Shown here piece by piece: positions 13,948 to 23,243 of a DNA stretch of 64,000 nucleotides. The notes below the pieces were generated by a model, which was given only the letters and a program-made list of their open reading frames with translations, was not told the DNA's origin and did not search any database. Origin of the DNA: Synechococcus sp. SynAce01 (GTDB lineage Bacteria > Cyanobacteriota > Cyanobacteriia > PCC-6307 > Cyanobiaceae). The position numbers were made by a program, and so were the translations under genes. Positions within the stretch are counted from its first letter, which is position 1; each line of letters starts with the position of its first letter. Where the stretch lies: contig NZ_CP018091.1 of NCBI RefSeq assembly GCF_001885215.1, forward strand, positions 1,860,001 to 1,924,000, given 5' to 3'.

Positions 13948-15504
13948 TCATGGGTCGCTCGCTTGCCACTGGTCAAACGAGCGGTAGGTGAGGGCTTCGG
14001 CCAAATGGGCTGGATCCACGGCCTCAGCGTTGTCCAGATCAGCAATCGTGCGCGCGACTCGCAGCAGCCGCTCGGCGGCCCGGGCGCTGAGCCGCCGCTG
14101 CCTGATCGCTTGGCGCCAGAGCTCCATTCCCTCGGTGGAGATCCGGCTGTGCTGTTGCAGGTCGGCACTGCTTAGGGCGCTGTTGGCGCAGCCGCCGGGG
14201 TTGCGCTCCACCATCCGCTGCCGGGCCTCGGCCACCAGGAGCGCCACCGTGGCGGTTCCTGGCCTGCTGATCGGGGCGGTTGTCGGGGCGGTTGGACTTA
14301 GGCTGGCGGGACCCAGCAGGTCGTCTGCTTCCAGGCGTCGCATCACCACCTGCAGGTCGATCCGATCGAGCAGGGGCCCAGACAGCCTTGACCAGTAACG
14401 CTGCCTGAGGGCTTCGCCGCAACGGCAGGCCCGCTGCGGGTCGCCGAACCAGCCGCAGGGGCAGGGATTGGTGGCGGCCACAAGGGCCACACGGCAGGGG
14501 AAACGGCTGCGCTCGCGGCTGCGGCTGATCCACACCTCGCCCTCCTCCAGGGGCTGGCGCAGCTGGTCAAGCACCTCCCGGCGAAATTCCGTGAGTTCAT
14601 CGAGGAACAGCACGCCGTGGTGCGCCAGTGACAGTTCACCGGGCCGGGGAATCGACCCGCCGCCGATCAGGGCTGCTCCCGTGCAGCTGTGGTGGGGCGA
14701 GCGGAACGGCCGTTGCGCCACCAGGGCCGTGTGGGGCCGCAGCAGCCCCCCCACCGAATACACCTGGGTCAGCTCCAGGGCTTCCGCGCGCGGAAGGGGT
14801 GGCAGCAGGCCAGCAAGACGCCTTGCCAGCATCGTCTTGCCGCTTCCGGGCGGGCCCACCAGCAGCAGGTGGTGGTTCCCTGCCGCCGCGATTTCCAGGG
14901 CCCGGCGTCCGTGCTCCTGCCCCCTGACATCGGCGAGCTCAGGCGGCGGCAGAGCCTTGATGGCTGGCGGCGACGGGCAACAACTGGCCTGGCGCGGGTC
15001 CGCCAGCAACGCCTCCACCTGATCAAGCCGCTCGGCCGGCCAGACCGTCAGACCCTCGACCAGCAGCGCTTCGGACCCATTGGCAGCGGGCACCACAAGG
15101 GCCCGGGCGCCGCTGCGCCGTGCCGCCAGGGCCAGGGCGATCACCCCGCGCACCGGCCGCAGGCTGCCGTCAAGGCCCAGTTCGCCGGCACTCCAGACCC
15201 CATCGAGGCGCTCCGGCGCCAGCTGGCCACTGGCCAGCAGCAGGCCGAGCGCGATCGGCAGGTCGAAGGCCGGCCCTTCCTTGCGCAGCTCCGCTGGCGC
15301 CAGGCTGACGATCACCCGGGTCAGGGGCACCCGGAAGCCGCTGTTGCGCAAGGCGGCCCTGACCCGCTCGCGGCATTCCCGGCCGGGGGTATCGGCCAGC
15401 CCCACCACCTGAAGCCCCGGCAGACCTGGGGCGATGTCCACTTCCACGGTCACCTCGGCGGCTTCCAATCCGCGCAGGGAGGCGCTGCTGCAGCGTGCCA
15501 ACAT
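13948..15504 (-). CDS. comM: ComM/YifB-type AAA+ Mg-chelatase-like ATPase
   Basis: A 518-residue hexameric AAA+ helicase-like protein of the YifB/ComM family. In naturally competent bacteria ComM drives branch migration during recombination of incoming DNA. The N-terminal domain starts MLARCSSASLRGLEAAEVTV; the Walker A is GPPGSGKTMLARRLAG (about residue 220) and Walker B HGVLFLDELTEF. Four Cys in NPCPCGWFG and RACRCGEA form the zinc-like insert. The frame is open upstream to 15735, but ATG 15504 matches the family start. It is divergent from the HIT gene, with 65 bp between the start codons. Confidence 0.9.
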   Translation of the reverse strand: MLARCSSASLRGLEAAEVTVEVDIAPGLPGLQVVGLADTPGRECRERVRAALRNSGFRVPLTRVIVSLAPAELRKEGPAFDLPIALGLLLASGQLAPERLDGVWSAGELGLDGSLRPVRGVIALALAARRSGARALVVPAANGSEALLVEGLTVWPAERLDQVEALLADPRQASCCPSPPAIKALPPPELADVRGQEHGRRALEIAAAGNHHLLLVGPPGSGKTMLARRLAGLLPPLPRAEALELTQVYSVGGLLRPHTALVAQRPFRSPHHSCTGAALIGGGSIPRPGELSLAHHGVLFLDELTEFRREVLDQLRQPLEEGEVWISRSRERSRFPCRVALVAATNPCPCGWFGDPQRACRCGEALRQRYWSRLSGPLLDRIDLQVVMRRLEADDLLGPASLSPTAPTTAPISRPGTATVALLVAEARQRMVERNPGGCANSALSSADLQQHSRISTEGMELWRQAIRQRRLSARAAERLLRVARTIADLDNAEAVDPAHLAEALTYRSFDQWQASDP

Positions 15505-15569
15505 CGAGCCAACAGCCAGGGGGCCTTCACCGGTTCCCCCCCTGTCCCATCTCCCGCCAGACCGGCGCC

Positions 15570-15944
15570 ATGGCTTTCCCTGACCCGGCTCCCTCTGATC
15601 AGGCCGTAAACAGCACGATTTTTGGACGCATCCTGCGCGGGGAGATTCCGTGCGATCAGGTCTATGCCGACGATCGCTGCCTGGCCTTCCGGGATGTGAA
15701 CCCCCAGGCCCCGGTTCATGTACTGGTGATCCCACGCCAAGCGCTGGTGAATCTGGCCGACGCGGCGGAGGCCGACGAGGCCCTGCTCGGCCACCTGCTG
15801 CTGGTCGCCGCCAAGGTGGCCCGCCAGGAGGATCTGATCGGCTGGCGCACCGTGATCAATTCCGGCGCCGAGGCCGGCCAGACCGTGTTCCACCTGCATG
15901 TGCACGTGATCGGTGGCCGCCCCCTGAGCTGGCCGCCCGGTTGA
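15570..15944 (+). CDS. HIT family nucleotide-binding protein
   Basis: A 124-residue histidine-triad protein of the HINT (protein kinase C inhibitor-like) branch. It begins with the family block TIFGRILRGEIPCDQVYAD and ends with the active-site triad in TVFHLHVHVIGG (His-x-His-x-His). HINT proteins hydrolyse AMP-linked phosphoramidates such as AMP-lysine; the physiological substrate here is unknown. ATG 15570 is chosen over an open upstream extension because the family start follows within 17 residues. Confidence 0.92.
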   Translation: MAFPDPAPSDQAVNSTIFGRILRGEIPCDQVYADDRCLAFRDVNPQAPVHVLVIPRQALVNLADAAEADEALLGHLLLVAAKVARQEDLIGWRTVINSGAEAGQTVFHLHVHVIGGRPLSWPPG

Positions 15945-16002
15945 GTCCTGCGCTCGCCGCCTGGCTCGCCAGCGGCGACAATGGCGTCAGACGGATCGGT
16001 TC

Positions 16003-17988
16003 ATGGGTGTTCTGAGGGGACTGCGCGACCAGCTCGGCAAGCTGCAGCGCCTGGCCCAGCCTTACTTCCTCCCCTTGGAGGAGAGCAGTTCGTGGCAGTT
16101 TTTGCTGCTGGTGCTGGCGCTGCTGACCGTTGTGGTGGGCGTCACCCTGCTGCTGCTCACCGGTGTGGTGGCGGCCAGCGGCAGCCTGATTCCGGGTCTG
16201 CGCGACCGCTTCTTGCCGGGCGTTCCTGAACGGATCGCCACGATCTGGTCGGGGCCGATCGGAGCGGTGATCATGGTGCTGTTTGGCGCCGGTCTGCTGG
16301 CGTTTGGCAGCCAACGGGCGAAGCTGCGCCAGGGGCGCTGGCTGCCCTGGCTGTTGATGGGGGTGATCGCCCTGCTGATCCTGGTGATCAATGGCATCAA
16401 CGTGGGGATCAGCTTCATTGCCCGCAATGTCGATAACGCCTTGGTGGCTTACGACAGCGAAGGTTTCTGGAAGATCGTGGCGATCTATGCCTTCTGCCTG
16501 CTGCTGGCCTTGCCGATCCGGGCGATTCAGAGTTATCTAATCCCCAAACTGGGCCTGCTCTGGAGGGAATGGCTGAGTAGCCGGTTGTTGGGCCGCTATC
16601 TCACCAACCGCGCCTATTACATCCTCAATCCAAACGACGAATCCCACGAGGAAATCGACAACCCAGACCAGCGAATTTCCCAGGACGTCGCCAGCTTCAC
16701 CGGCACCAGCTTGAGCGTGACGGTGGAGATCATTGCCGCGTTGCTCACCTTTGTGAGCTTTGTGATCGTGCTCTGGAGCATCAGCCGAAATCTGGCGCTC
16801 CTTCTGCTCGTTTACTCGGTGGTCGGCACCACCTTGATTGTTTTCGCCAGTCGCAAACTGGTGTCGCTGAACTACAAGCAACTCAAGCTGGAGGCTGATT
16901 TCCGCTACGGACTGGTTCACATCCGTAACAACGCCGAGTCGATCGCCTTTTACCGGGGCGAGCAACAGGAAGGCAGCGAGGCTGGCCGCCGGCTCAATGG
17001 GGCGATCGTCAACTACGACCGCCTGATCATCTGGGAAGCGATGATCCAGGTGATCCAGCGTTCCTACGACTACTTCTCCCGCTTTTTGCCATGGCTGGTG
17101 ATCGCTCCGATCTATTTCGCTCGGGAGGTTGATTTCGGCGTGTTCGGCCAGGCCAGCATTGCCTTCAGCCAGGTGCTCTTCTCTGTCAGCTATATCGTCA
17201 ACAACATCGATCGCCTCGCGGCCTTCTCCGCCAGCATCAGCCGCCTGGAGGGTTTCCAGGTCACGGTGGATGAAATCAATGCACAGGCCCAAACCGGAAG
17301 CGGCGATGCCGCCGGCGTGGCCGTCGATGACAATCCGACCATCGAAGTGATCCATGCTGATCTGGTGCCGCCGCGCAGCAATCGCTGCTTGATCCACGAC
17401 ATCAGCTTGGAGGTGGCGGCCCATCAGCGCCTGTTGGTGGTAGGCCCCAGCGGCTGCGGGAAAACGTCCTTCCTGCGCCTGATCAGTGGACTCTGGCCCG
17501 CAGCAGCCGGCGAGATTCGTCGGCCGCCGATCGCCGAACTGTTGTTCATCCCCCAGAAGCCCTATCTCATCCTCGGCAGCCTGCGCGAACAGCTCTGCTA
17601 CCCACAGGATCCTGGGCGTTTCAGTGATTCCCACCTCCGCAGTGTGCTCGAGGAGGTCTGCCTGCCCGACCTGGTGCGGCGCTATCCCGATCTCGACATC
17701 AACCAGGATTGGCAGCGCATCCTCTCGCTGGGTGAGCAGCAGCGGTTGGCTTTCGCCCGCCTGTTGCTCAATTCACCGCGCTTCGTGGTGCTCGACGAGG
17801 CCACCAGCGCACTGGATGTCACCACCGAAAAGCACCTCTACTCCTTGCTCACCGAGCGGGAGATCGCCTTTGTAAGTGTGGGTCACCGCCCCACACTCGC
17901 TGCCTTCCACGACACCGTTCTCGAGCTCGATGGCAACGGTGGCTGGCGGCAGATCCCTGCTGCCGACTATGACTTCACCAACGCCTAA
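16003..17988 (+). CDS. SbmA/BacA-like ABC transporter (permease fused to ATPase)
   Basis: A 661-residue half-transporter. Six or so membrane segments fill residues 25-350; the region NVDNALVAYDSEGFWKIVAI through FVIVLWSISRNLALLLLVYS matches the SbmA/BacA-type (ABCD-like) membrane domain. The ATPase has Walker A GPSGCGKTSFL, a variant signature SLGEQQRLAFARLLL, Walker B RFVVLDEATSALD and the switch His of VSVGHRPTL. Relatives import peptides, cobalamin or very long chain fatty-acid compounds; the substrate here is unknown. A hli gene starts 3 bp after the stop, so both are on one transcript. Confidence 0.87.
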   Translation: MGVLRGLRDQLGKLQRLAQPYFLPLEESSSWQFLLLVLALLTVVVGVTLLLLTGVVAASGSLIPGLRDRFLPGVPERIATIWSGPIGAVIMVLFGAGLLAFGSQRAKLRQGRWLPWLLMGVIALLILVINGINVGISFIARNVDNALVAYDSEGFWKIVAIYAFCLLLALPIRAIQSYLIPKLGLLWREWLSSRLLGRYLTNRAYYILNPNDESHEEIDNPDQRISQDVASFTGTSLSVTVEIIAALLTFVSFVIVLWSISRNLALLLLVYSVVGTTLIVFASRKLVSLNYKQLKLEADFRYGLVHIRNNAESIAFYRGEQQEGSEAGRRLNGAIVNYDRLIIWEAMIQVIQRSYDYFSRFLPWLVIAPIYFAREVDFGVFGQASIAFSQVLFSVSYIVNNIDRLAAFSASISRLEGFQVTVDEINAQAQTGSGDAAGVAVDDNPTIEVIHADLVPPRSNRCLIHDISLEVAAHQRLLVVGPSGCGKTSFLRLISGLWPAAAGEIRRPPIAELLFIPQKPYLILGSLREQLCYPQDPGRFSDSHLRSVLEEVCLPDLVRRYPDLDINQDWQRILSLGEQQRLAFARLLLNSPRFVVLDEATSALDVTTEKHLYSLLTEREIAFVSVGHRPTLAAFHDTVLELDGNGGWRQIPAADYDFTNA

Positions 17989-17991
17989 ACC

Positions 17992-18201
17992 ATGATGCCC
18001 CCGAGTCCAAGCAGCAAGACCAGCCCCAGCAGCCAGACCAACGCCTCGAGTGCCACGACCCACGAGGTGCCGGCCTTCGGCTGGAGTGCCTACGCCGAGC
18101 GGGTCAATGGCCGCTTCGCCATGCTCGGCTTCGCCTCAGTGCTGCTGATCGAGACCCTTAGTCACGACACTTTCCTGCACTGGGCCGGATTGGTGCCCTA
18201 G
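17992..18201 (+). CDS. hli: High-light-inducible protein (HLIP)
   Basis: A 69-residue single-helix member of the LHC superfamily that binds chlorophyll and carotenoid and protects photosystems, especially photosystem II under assembly or strong light. The chlorophyll-binding ExxNGRxAM motif is seen in YAERVNGRFAMLGFASVLLIE (about 34-54). A Ser/Thr-rich, poorly conserved N-terminus precedes it. It begins 3 bp after the ABC transporter stop with no room for a promoter between them, so it is probably translationally coupled. MPPSPSS one codon later is an alternative start. Confidence 0.92.
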   Translation: MMPPSPSSKTSPSSQTNASSATTHEVPAFGWSAYAERVNGRFAMLGFASVLLIETLSHDTFLHWAGLVP

Positions 18202-18222
18202 GAACTCTTCATCGGATCCGGC

Positions 18223-19179
18223 TCAGTCGTCAAAGCGGGAGCTGTTGTCGCGGGAGGAACGCGCTGCTGCTGGGTCTGGGACCGGCGGTGCTGAACGGCC
18301 AGGAGCTGAGGATCGTCCTGCGGACGACGGGCTCATCGGTTTGTAGTCAGCGTCCGTGACGCTGCCGCTTCTGCTGGCTCCACCACGGATCGGAGTGCCC
18401 TGGGGAACACCTGGCGAGGCGGGCATGGCAGAGCCCGAAGGAGCAGCACCGGGGCCTCTGCGGCTGGAGCGGGGCATGGATTCGCTGCTGGCCACCGGAC
18501 GGCTCCCGCGCCGAATCTCGCTGGGCGCCTCACGGTCGCGGCGCCTCTCGCCAAAGCTGGGCTTGGAGTTGGCCGCAGAGGCGGAGTCCCTGAAGCGGGA
18601 CGCTCTGGGCGATGGGGGGTAGGGATCGGGTCTGCCACCCGCAGCAGGGGCAGGCTCGGCGTTCCAATCTTCGTCGTTGCGGGAGCGGCGGCTGGCGGCC
18701 CGCTCGGGAATAGCCGTGCGCTCGGGAGAACGGCTGGGCCTATAAAACTCGTCGTCGTCGGGAGGAACGGTTTCGCGGGAGCGGATGCGCCTCCGCAGGG
18801 GTTGGGGCTCATCGAGGCGATCGGGACCGCCGGCCCACTCGCTGCCACCCATCCGGTCGCGCTCCGGCAGCGGCTCGTCGTCGTCGAAATAGGAGGAGCG
18901 GCGCGCTTGCTCGGTGGTGACACCGCGAAGACGCACGCTCTCGTAGGCAAAGAAAACCGTGGTGCCCGCCAGCAGAAACTGCCCGAACTGCAGGATTGGA
19001 TCGAGGCGCCACCCTTGAAAGAACAGGATGCCGCCGCAGAGCAGACCAACGGCGGCGAAGAAGACGTCGTAGTCGCGGGCGAGGGCTGGCCTGAAGCTCC
19101 TCATGAAATAGAGAAAAGCCCCACCGACGGCCAACACGATGCCGACGATGCTGGCCCAATTCAGGCTGGCATTAACCAC
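18223..19179 (-). CDS. Ycf66 family protein
   Basis: A 318-residue protein. The N-terminal 90 residues are the Ycf66 domain: three hydrophobic segments beginning MVNASLNWASIVGIVLAVGG and including FFAAVGLLCGGILFFQGWRLDPI and GTTVFFAYESVRLRG. Ycf66 is found in cyanobacteria and some plastids and has no settled function. The remaining 220 residues are a strongly disordered tail rich in Arg, Ser, Pro and Asp, with repeated RxxSRR-type basic clusters. The gene converges on hli and lies about 108 bp downstream of psbX on the same strand. Confidence 0.86.
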   Translation of the reverse strand: MVNASLNWASIVGIVLAVGGAFLYFMRSFRPALARDYDVFFAAVGLLCGGILFFQGWRLDPILQFGQFLLAGTTVFFAYESVRLRGVTTEQARRSSYFDDDEPLPERDRMGGSEWAGGPDRLDEPQPLRRRIRSRETVPPDDDEFYRPSRSPERTAIPERAASRRSRNDEDWNAEPAPAAGGRPDPYPPSPRASRFRDSASAANSKPSFGERRRDREAPSEIRRGSRPVASSESMPRSSRRGPGAAPSGSAMPASPGVPQGTPIRGGASRSGSVTDADYKPMSPSSAGRSSAPGRSAPPVPDPAAARSSRDNSSRFDD

Positions 19180-19287
19180 GTCTGGAAATCCTCAGTCAGA
19201 ACCCATGATCACGTTCTCAGTCAAGAGAACCCGTGGTCATAGCTTAGTGACCTGGCAGCCAACCGCCGCAACCCTGGCCAACCGGGT

Positions 19288-19410
19288 TCAGAGCTTGCGG
19301 TCGACCTGGTCGGTCTGGCTGATCAGCACCAGGGCCAGGGTGACGGGAACCACCACGATCACGGCTCCCCAACCAAGGCTGCTGAGGAAATTGGCGAGAG
19401 AGGGAGTCAT
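19288..19410 (-). CDS. psbX: Photosystem II protein PsbX
   Basis: A 40-residue photosystem II subunit, easily missed because of its size. It reads [20 protein letters not shown] followed by [20 protein letters not shown], one transmembrane helix with the family C-terminus SQTDQVDRK. PsbX sits beside cytochrome b559 and the QB site. It lies upstream of ycf66 on the same strand and is divergent from yggT, with 77 bp between the two start codons. Confidence 0.93.
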   Translation of the reverse strand: MTPSLANFLSSLGWGAVIVVVPVTLALVLISQTDQVDRKL

Positions 19411-19457
19411 GGTTCTGGAACACCTCGGAAGATCCTAGGCATGGGTGATCCGCTTCC

Positions 19458-19463
19458 TACGAT
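19458..19463 (+). promoter_or_regulatory. Putative -10 box for yggT
   Basis: TACGAT, in the context CCTACGATGC, ends 24 nt before the GTG start of yggT. Same motif and spacing as several other leaders in the window. Confidence 0.4.
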
Positions 19464-19487
19464 GCTTTCTCCCATGCTTAGGGCTTC

Positions 19488-19814
19488 GTGACGGCCGCCC
19501 CCGTTCTTTTGCACGTTTTACCAGTCCTGAACCTGGTGCTGGGCGTGGGGCTGGCGGTCTGGACCCTGCTGTTCCTGTTTCGGATCGTGCTCACCTGGTA
19601 TCCCCAGATCAACCTGGAGACGGGCCCCATGCGCTTCATTGGTGGTCCCACCGAGCCGCTGTTGGCGGTCACCCGTCGCATTGTGCAACCGATCGGTGGC
19701 GTCGACGTGACCCCGGTGATCTGGGTGGGCCTGATCAGCCTGTTCAGGGAGCTGCTGGTGGGTCAGCAAGGGGTGCTCAACCAACTGGCCCTGCGGGCCC
19801 AGGCGCTCGCCTGA
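19488..19814 (+). CDS. YggT/Ycf19 family membrane protein
   Basis: A 108-residue integral membrane protein of the YggT (Ycf19, CCB3) family. Two hydrophobic stretches flank the conserved central block WTLLFLFRIVLTWYPQINLE and GPTEPLLAVTRRIVQPIGG, followed by DVTPVIWVGLISLFRELLVG. In plastids relatives help in cytochrome b6 haem attachment and thylakoid organisation; in cyanobacteria the role is not firm. The start is GTG at 19488; no in-frame ATG precedes the first helix. It converges on accC, with 24 bp between stops. Confidence 0.88.
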   Translation: MTAAPVLLHVLPVLNLVLGVGLAVWTLLFLFRIVLTWYPQINLETGPMRFIGGPTEPLLAVTRRIVQPIGGVDVTPVIWVGLISLFRELLVGQQGVLNQLALRAQALA

Positions 19815-19838
19815 GGCCTGGTTGGTGGAACCCTGCCC

Positions 19839-21188
19839 CTACGCGTTGAGCATGTCCTGCTCGACAAATTTGGTGTGCACATCGCCCCTCTGGAACTCCG
19901 GTCGCTCCAGCAGCGCGAGATGGAATTCGACCGTGGTGGGGATGCCGGTGATGGCGCATTCGGTCAGGGCCCGCCGCATCCGTTTCAGGGCCGCGTCACG
20001 GTCGAGCCCCCAGACGATCAACTTGCCGATCAGGGAGTCGTAGAAGGGCGGGATTTCGTAGCCGGTGTAGACGTGGCTGTCGACGCGGACCCCCGGTCCG
20101 CCGGGAGGGAGCCAACCGGTGATCTGCCCGGGCACCGGCCGGAAATTGTGCTGGGGATCCTCGGCGTTGATGCGGCATTCGATCGCGTGGCCCCAGAGCC
20201 GGATGTCCTCCTGGCGCAGGCTGAGCGGTTCGCCGCCGGCAATGCGCAGTTGCTCGGCGATCAGGTCCACACCCGTCACCATTTCGGTGACCGGATGCTC
20301 CACCTGGATGCGGGTGTTCATCTCCATGAAGAAGAAGTTGCCGCTGCGGTCGAGCAGGAATTCCACCGTGCCCGCCCCCTCGTAGGAGATGCTGCGGGCT
20401 GCGGCAATGGCGGCCTCACCCATGCGGCGGCGCAGGTCAGGATCCAGGGCCGGGCTGGGGGATTCTTCCAGCAACTTCTGGTGGCGGCGCTGAATCGAGC
20501 AGTCGCGTTCGCCGAGGTGAATCACATGGCCGTGACGGTCGGCCAGCACCTGAATCTCGATGTGGCGGGGCCTGTCGATGAATTTCTCGATGTAGAGCCC
20601 CGGATTGCCAAAGGCTGCTTCCGCCTCGCCCTGGGCTGCCCTGAACAAAGAGTCGAGCTGGTCTGGGCCTGGCACCAGGCGCATGCCACGGCCGCCACCG
20701 CCGGCCGTGGCCTTGATCATCACTGGGTAGCCCATGGCCTCAGCCAGTGCGGCGGCATGGGCTGGATCCTTGAGCAGGCCGTCACTACCGGTGATCGTCG
20801 GCACCCCGACCCGTTGCATGGTGGTCTTGGCGGTCGCCTTGTCGCCCATGGCGCGGATCGCTTCGGCAGACGGGCCCACGAAGGTGAGGCCGTGGGCGAT
20901 GCAGATCTCGGCGAAGCGATCGTTTTCAGCCAGGAAGCCGTAGCCGGGATGGATGGCATCGGCGCCGCGGGAAATCGCCGCCGCGATGATGTTGGGAATG
21001 TTGAGGTAGCTCTTGCTGCTTGGGGCTTCGCCGATGCAGACCGCTTCATCGGCCAGCTGGACATGCAACGCGTTGCGATCGACCGTGCTGTACACGGCCA
21101 CCGTGGCGATTTCGAGCTCACGACAAGTGCGCAGGATGCGCAGGGCGATTTCGCCGCGGTTGGCGATCAGCAGCTTGCCGATGGGCAT
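19839..21188 (-). CDS. accC: Acetyl-CoA carboxylase, biotin carboxylase subunit
   Basis: A 449-residue biotin carboxylase that carboxylates biotin on AccB using ATP and bicarbonate, the first half of malonyl-CoA synthesis. The N-terminal block [21 protein letters not shown], the ATP-grasp glycine loop [14 protein letters not shown] (about 159-172) and the catalytic [18 protein letters not shown] (about 288-305) are all intact. Length is normal. It stands alone, away from accB, as is common in picocyanobacteria. Start ATG 21188 matches the family N-terminus. Confidence 0.96.
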   Translation of the reverse strand: MPIGKLLIANRGEIALRILRTCRELEIATVAVYSTVDRNALHVQLADEAVCIGEAPSSKSYLNIPNIIAAAISRGADAIHPGYGFLAENDRFAEICIAHGLTFVGPSAEAIRAMGDKATAKTTMQRVGVPTITGSDGLLKDPAHAAALAEAMGYPVMIKATAGGGGRGMRLVPGPDQLDSLFRAAQGEAEAAFGNPGLYIEKFIDRPRHIEIQVLADRHGHVIHLGERDCSIQRRHQKLLEESPSPALDPDLRRRMGEAAIAAARSISYEGAGTVEFLLDRSGNFFFMEMNTRIQVEHPVTEMVTGVDLIAEQLRIAGGEPLSLRQEDIRLWGHAIECRINAEDPQHNFRPVPGQITGWLPPGGPGVRVDSHVYTGYEIPPFYDSLIGKLIVWGLDRDAALKRMRRALTECAITGIPTTVEFHLALLERPEFQRGDVHTKFVEQDMLNA

Positions 21189-21213
21189 CCGGGGGGAATC
21201 TTTGCCGCTGCGG

Positions 21214-21219
21214 ACTGTA
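21214..21219 (-). promoter_or_regulatory. Putative -10 box for accC
   Basis: On the minus strand TACAGT ends 25 nt before the accC ATG. It fits the short-leader motif seen before other genes of the window. Confidence 0.35.
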
Positions 21220-21308
21220 TCAGTGAAGACTCAGCTGGACCCTTCCGGGGGCGGTGCCGCCGATCGGTATATTGACCAGCCGGAGGGAGCTTTGCTTCTG
21301 ATGGCCAC

Positions 21309-21390
21309 GCGGATGTGGTGGAATTGGTAGACACGCACGTTTGAGGGGCGTGTGGCTTCGGCCTTGCGAGTTCAAGTCTCGCCATCCGCA
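21309..21390 (+). tRNA. tRNA-Leu(GAG)
   Basis: An 82-nt class II tRNA. The acceptor arms GCGGATG (21309-21315) and CATCCGC (21383-21389) pair fully and A21390 is the discriminator. The D-arm GTGGAATTGGTAGAC, anticodon loop TTTGAGG (anticodon GAG), a long variable arm (TGGCTTCGGCCTT) and the T-arm with TTCAAGT are all present. CCA is not encoded; the next bases are TTT. Confidence 0.95.
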
Positions 21391-21420
21391 TTTTTCTTTA
21401 AGCACCTGCTCACGCACCGT

Positions 21421-22761
21421 TTGACCAGGCCGCTGTCTGTTGCTAGTCAGCCATCGGTTGTTGGTCAGTCGTCCGTTGTTGGGCCGCCATCTGATTGGAG
21501 GCAGCCAGCCGACGCCGCGATCGTGCTGGTCTGCAACGGCCCTGGTGAATTGAGCACGTGGGTTCGGCCCCTGGCCGAAAAGCTCCACCAACTGCAGCCG
21601 TTGCGGCCGCTGGTGCCTGGGGCCTCTGTTGGGCTGCAACTGGTGCTGGTGCCCTGCCCGAATGCCACGGGAGCGGAGCAGCAGGTGGCTGAAGGCTTTG
21701 GTTTGTTTGAGCGCACCTTGCCGGCGCGGCGGTTCTGGCGCCTGCTCTGGAATCCACGCCGCTACGGCCCCTGGCCGGCCCGCGGGGTGGTGGTGTTTTT
21801 GGGCGGCGATCAGTTCTGGACCGTGCTGCTCTCGGCCCGGCTGGGCTATCGCCACCTCACCTACGCCGAGTGGGTGGCCCGCTGGCCGCGCTGGAACGAT
21901 CGGATCGCCGCGATGGGGGCGGAGGCCGCTTCGCGCCTGGCTCCGCGTTGGCGGCCGCGTTGCCAGGTGGTGGGTGACCTGATGGCCGATCTTTCCGCCG
22001 CAGCCCAGGCTGAAGCCTCGCTGGAGCCTGGCGATTGGGTGGCCCTGTTGCCGGGCTCGAAGCGGGCCAAGCTGCTGGTGGGCGTCCCGTTTCTGCTCGA
22101 TACCGCCGACCGGCTGGCGGCCTTGCGCCCCGGCTGCCAGTTCCTGCTTCCGGTGGCACCCACCACCTCGGTGGTCGAGCTGCTTCGCTACGGCGGGCCG
22201 ACCAATCCGATCCAGGCCCATTACGGCAGCGGCGAGCCCCGGTTGGCGTCCCCAGGACCCGACCGGCGCCGCTGGATCGAAACCCCCGCCGGCACCCGCA
22301 TCCTGCTGATCGAGCAGCAACCGGCCCACGCCGCCCTCAGCCAGTGCGCCCTGGCCCTGACCACGGTGGGAGCGAACACGGCCGAACTCGGTGCCCTGGC
22401 CGTGCCGATGATCGTGTTGGTGCCCACCCAGCATCTGCAGGTGATGCAGGCCTGGGATGGCTGGCTCGGTCTGATCGCGCGCTTGCCGTTGCTGCGCTGG
22501 CTGATCGGGGTGGCACTGACGGCCTGGCGGATGCGGACCAGTGGTTTCCTGGCCTGGCCGAACATTGCGGCGGGTCGTGCCGTGGTGCCCGAGCGGGTCG
22601 GGGCAATCACCCCAGAGCAGATTGCCAGCGAAGCCGCCGACTGGCTGGGCCATCCCGAGCGGCTGAGCGGCCAGCGTGAGGATCTGCGCAGCCTGCGGGG
22701 TCAACCCGGCGCCGTGGCGGCCCTGGCGGCGATGGTGCAGGAGCTGCTGCCTTCGGCTTAG
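21421..22761 (+). CDS. LpxB-like glycosyltransferase (cyanobacterial lipid-A-disaccharide-synthase-related)
   Basis: About 446 residues resembling the GT19/LpxB fold: an N-terminal Rossmann half starting IVLVCNGPGELSTWVRPLAE, a middle LLPGSKRAKLLVGVPFLL typical of nucleotide-sugar binding in this superfamily, and LTTVGANTAELGALAVPMIV toward the C-terminus. True LpxB signatures are not complete, and picocyanobacteria lack a standard lipid A pathway, so substrate and product are open. No ATG begins the domain; the frame stays open back into the tRNA-Leu gene, and TTG at 21421 is the best start outside the tRNA. The first 35 residues are low in similarity to anything. Confidence 0.75.
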   Translation: MTRPLSVASQPSVVGQSSVVGPPSDWRQPADAAIVLVCNGPGELSTWVRPLAEKLHQLQPLRPLVPGASVGLQLVLVPCPNATGAEQQVAEGFGLFERTLPARRFWRLLWNPRRYGPWPARGVVVFLGGDQFWTVLLSARLGYRHLTYAEWVARWPRWNDRIAAMGAEAASRLAPRWRPRCQVVGDLMADLSAAAQAEASLEPGDWVALLPGSKRAKLLVGVPFLLDTADRLAALRPGCQFLLPVAPTTSVVELLRYGGPTNPIQAHYGSGEPRLASPGPDRRRWIETPAGTRILLIEQQPAHAALSQCALALTTVGANTAELGALAVPMIVLVPTQHLQVMQAWDGWLGLIARLPLLRWLIGVALTAWRMRTSGFLAWPNIAAGRAVVPERVGAITPEQIASEAADWLGHPERLSGQREDLRSLRGQPGAVAALAAMVQELLPSA

Positions 22762-22792
22762 TTTGTGATTCTCCCCGTCTGACGCTCTTTCG

Positions 22793-23212
22793 ATGGCCAG
22801 CCCTGAATCTCCCAGCGACCAGGACTGGCGCACCCGGCTGACCCCCGAGCAATTCGAGGTGGCCCGCCGCGGCGGCACCGAGCGGGCCTTCACCGGCCTC
22901 TACTGGAACAACAAGCAGGCCGGTCAGTACCAGTGCGTCTGCTGCGGCGCTGAGCTGTTCAGTTCTGGGGCGAAGTTCGAATCGGGCACGGGCTGGCCCA
23001 GCTTTTTTGCCGGTGTCGATGCAGCGGCGATCACCACGATCGAAGACCACAGCCACGGCATGGTTCGCACCGAAATCCGCTGTGCGCGCTGCGAAGCCCA
23101 CCTGGGCCACCTCTTCCACGACGGGCCTGCCCCGAGCGGCCTGCGTTACTGCGTCAATTCCGCATCGCTGAACTTCAAGCCGGACCAGGGTTCAGAAGCA
23201 CCTCTGGCCTGA
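22793..23212 (+). CDS. msrB: Peptide-methionine (R)-S-oxide reductase
   Basis: A 139-residue MsrB enzyme that repairs the R form of oxidised methionine in proteins. Two CxxC pairs (CVCCGAELF and [10 protein letters not shown]) bind structural zinc; [13 protein letters not shown] and HSHGMVRTE are family motifs; the catalytic Cys lies in [12 protein letters not shown] near the C-terminus. A resolving Cys is not obvious. It follows the LpxB-like gene by 31 bp on the same strand. Confidence 0.95.
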   Translation: MASPESPSDQDWRTRLTPEQFEVARRGGTERAFTGLYWNNKQAGQYQCVCCGAELFSSGAKFESGTGWPSFFAGVDAAAITTIEDHSHGMVRTEIRCARCEAHLGHLFHDGPAPSGLRYCVNSASLNFKPDQGSEAPLA

Positions 23213-23243
23213 TGGAGCCGCTTCTGGTGGTGGCTGTCCTCGC

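Noticed and set aside
13827-13991. A 54-codon frame, MAVFNRFMRWIGEAVTHARC..., between rpsU and comM
   Set aside because: It overlaps the 3' end of comM, has no convincing ribosome site and no similarity I can name.
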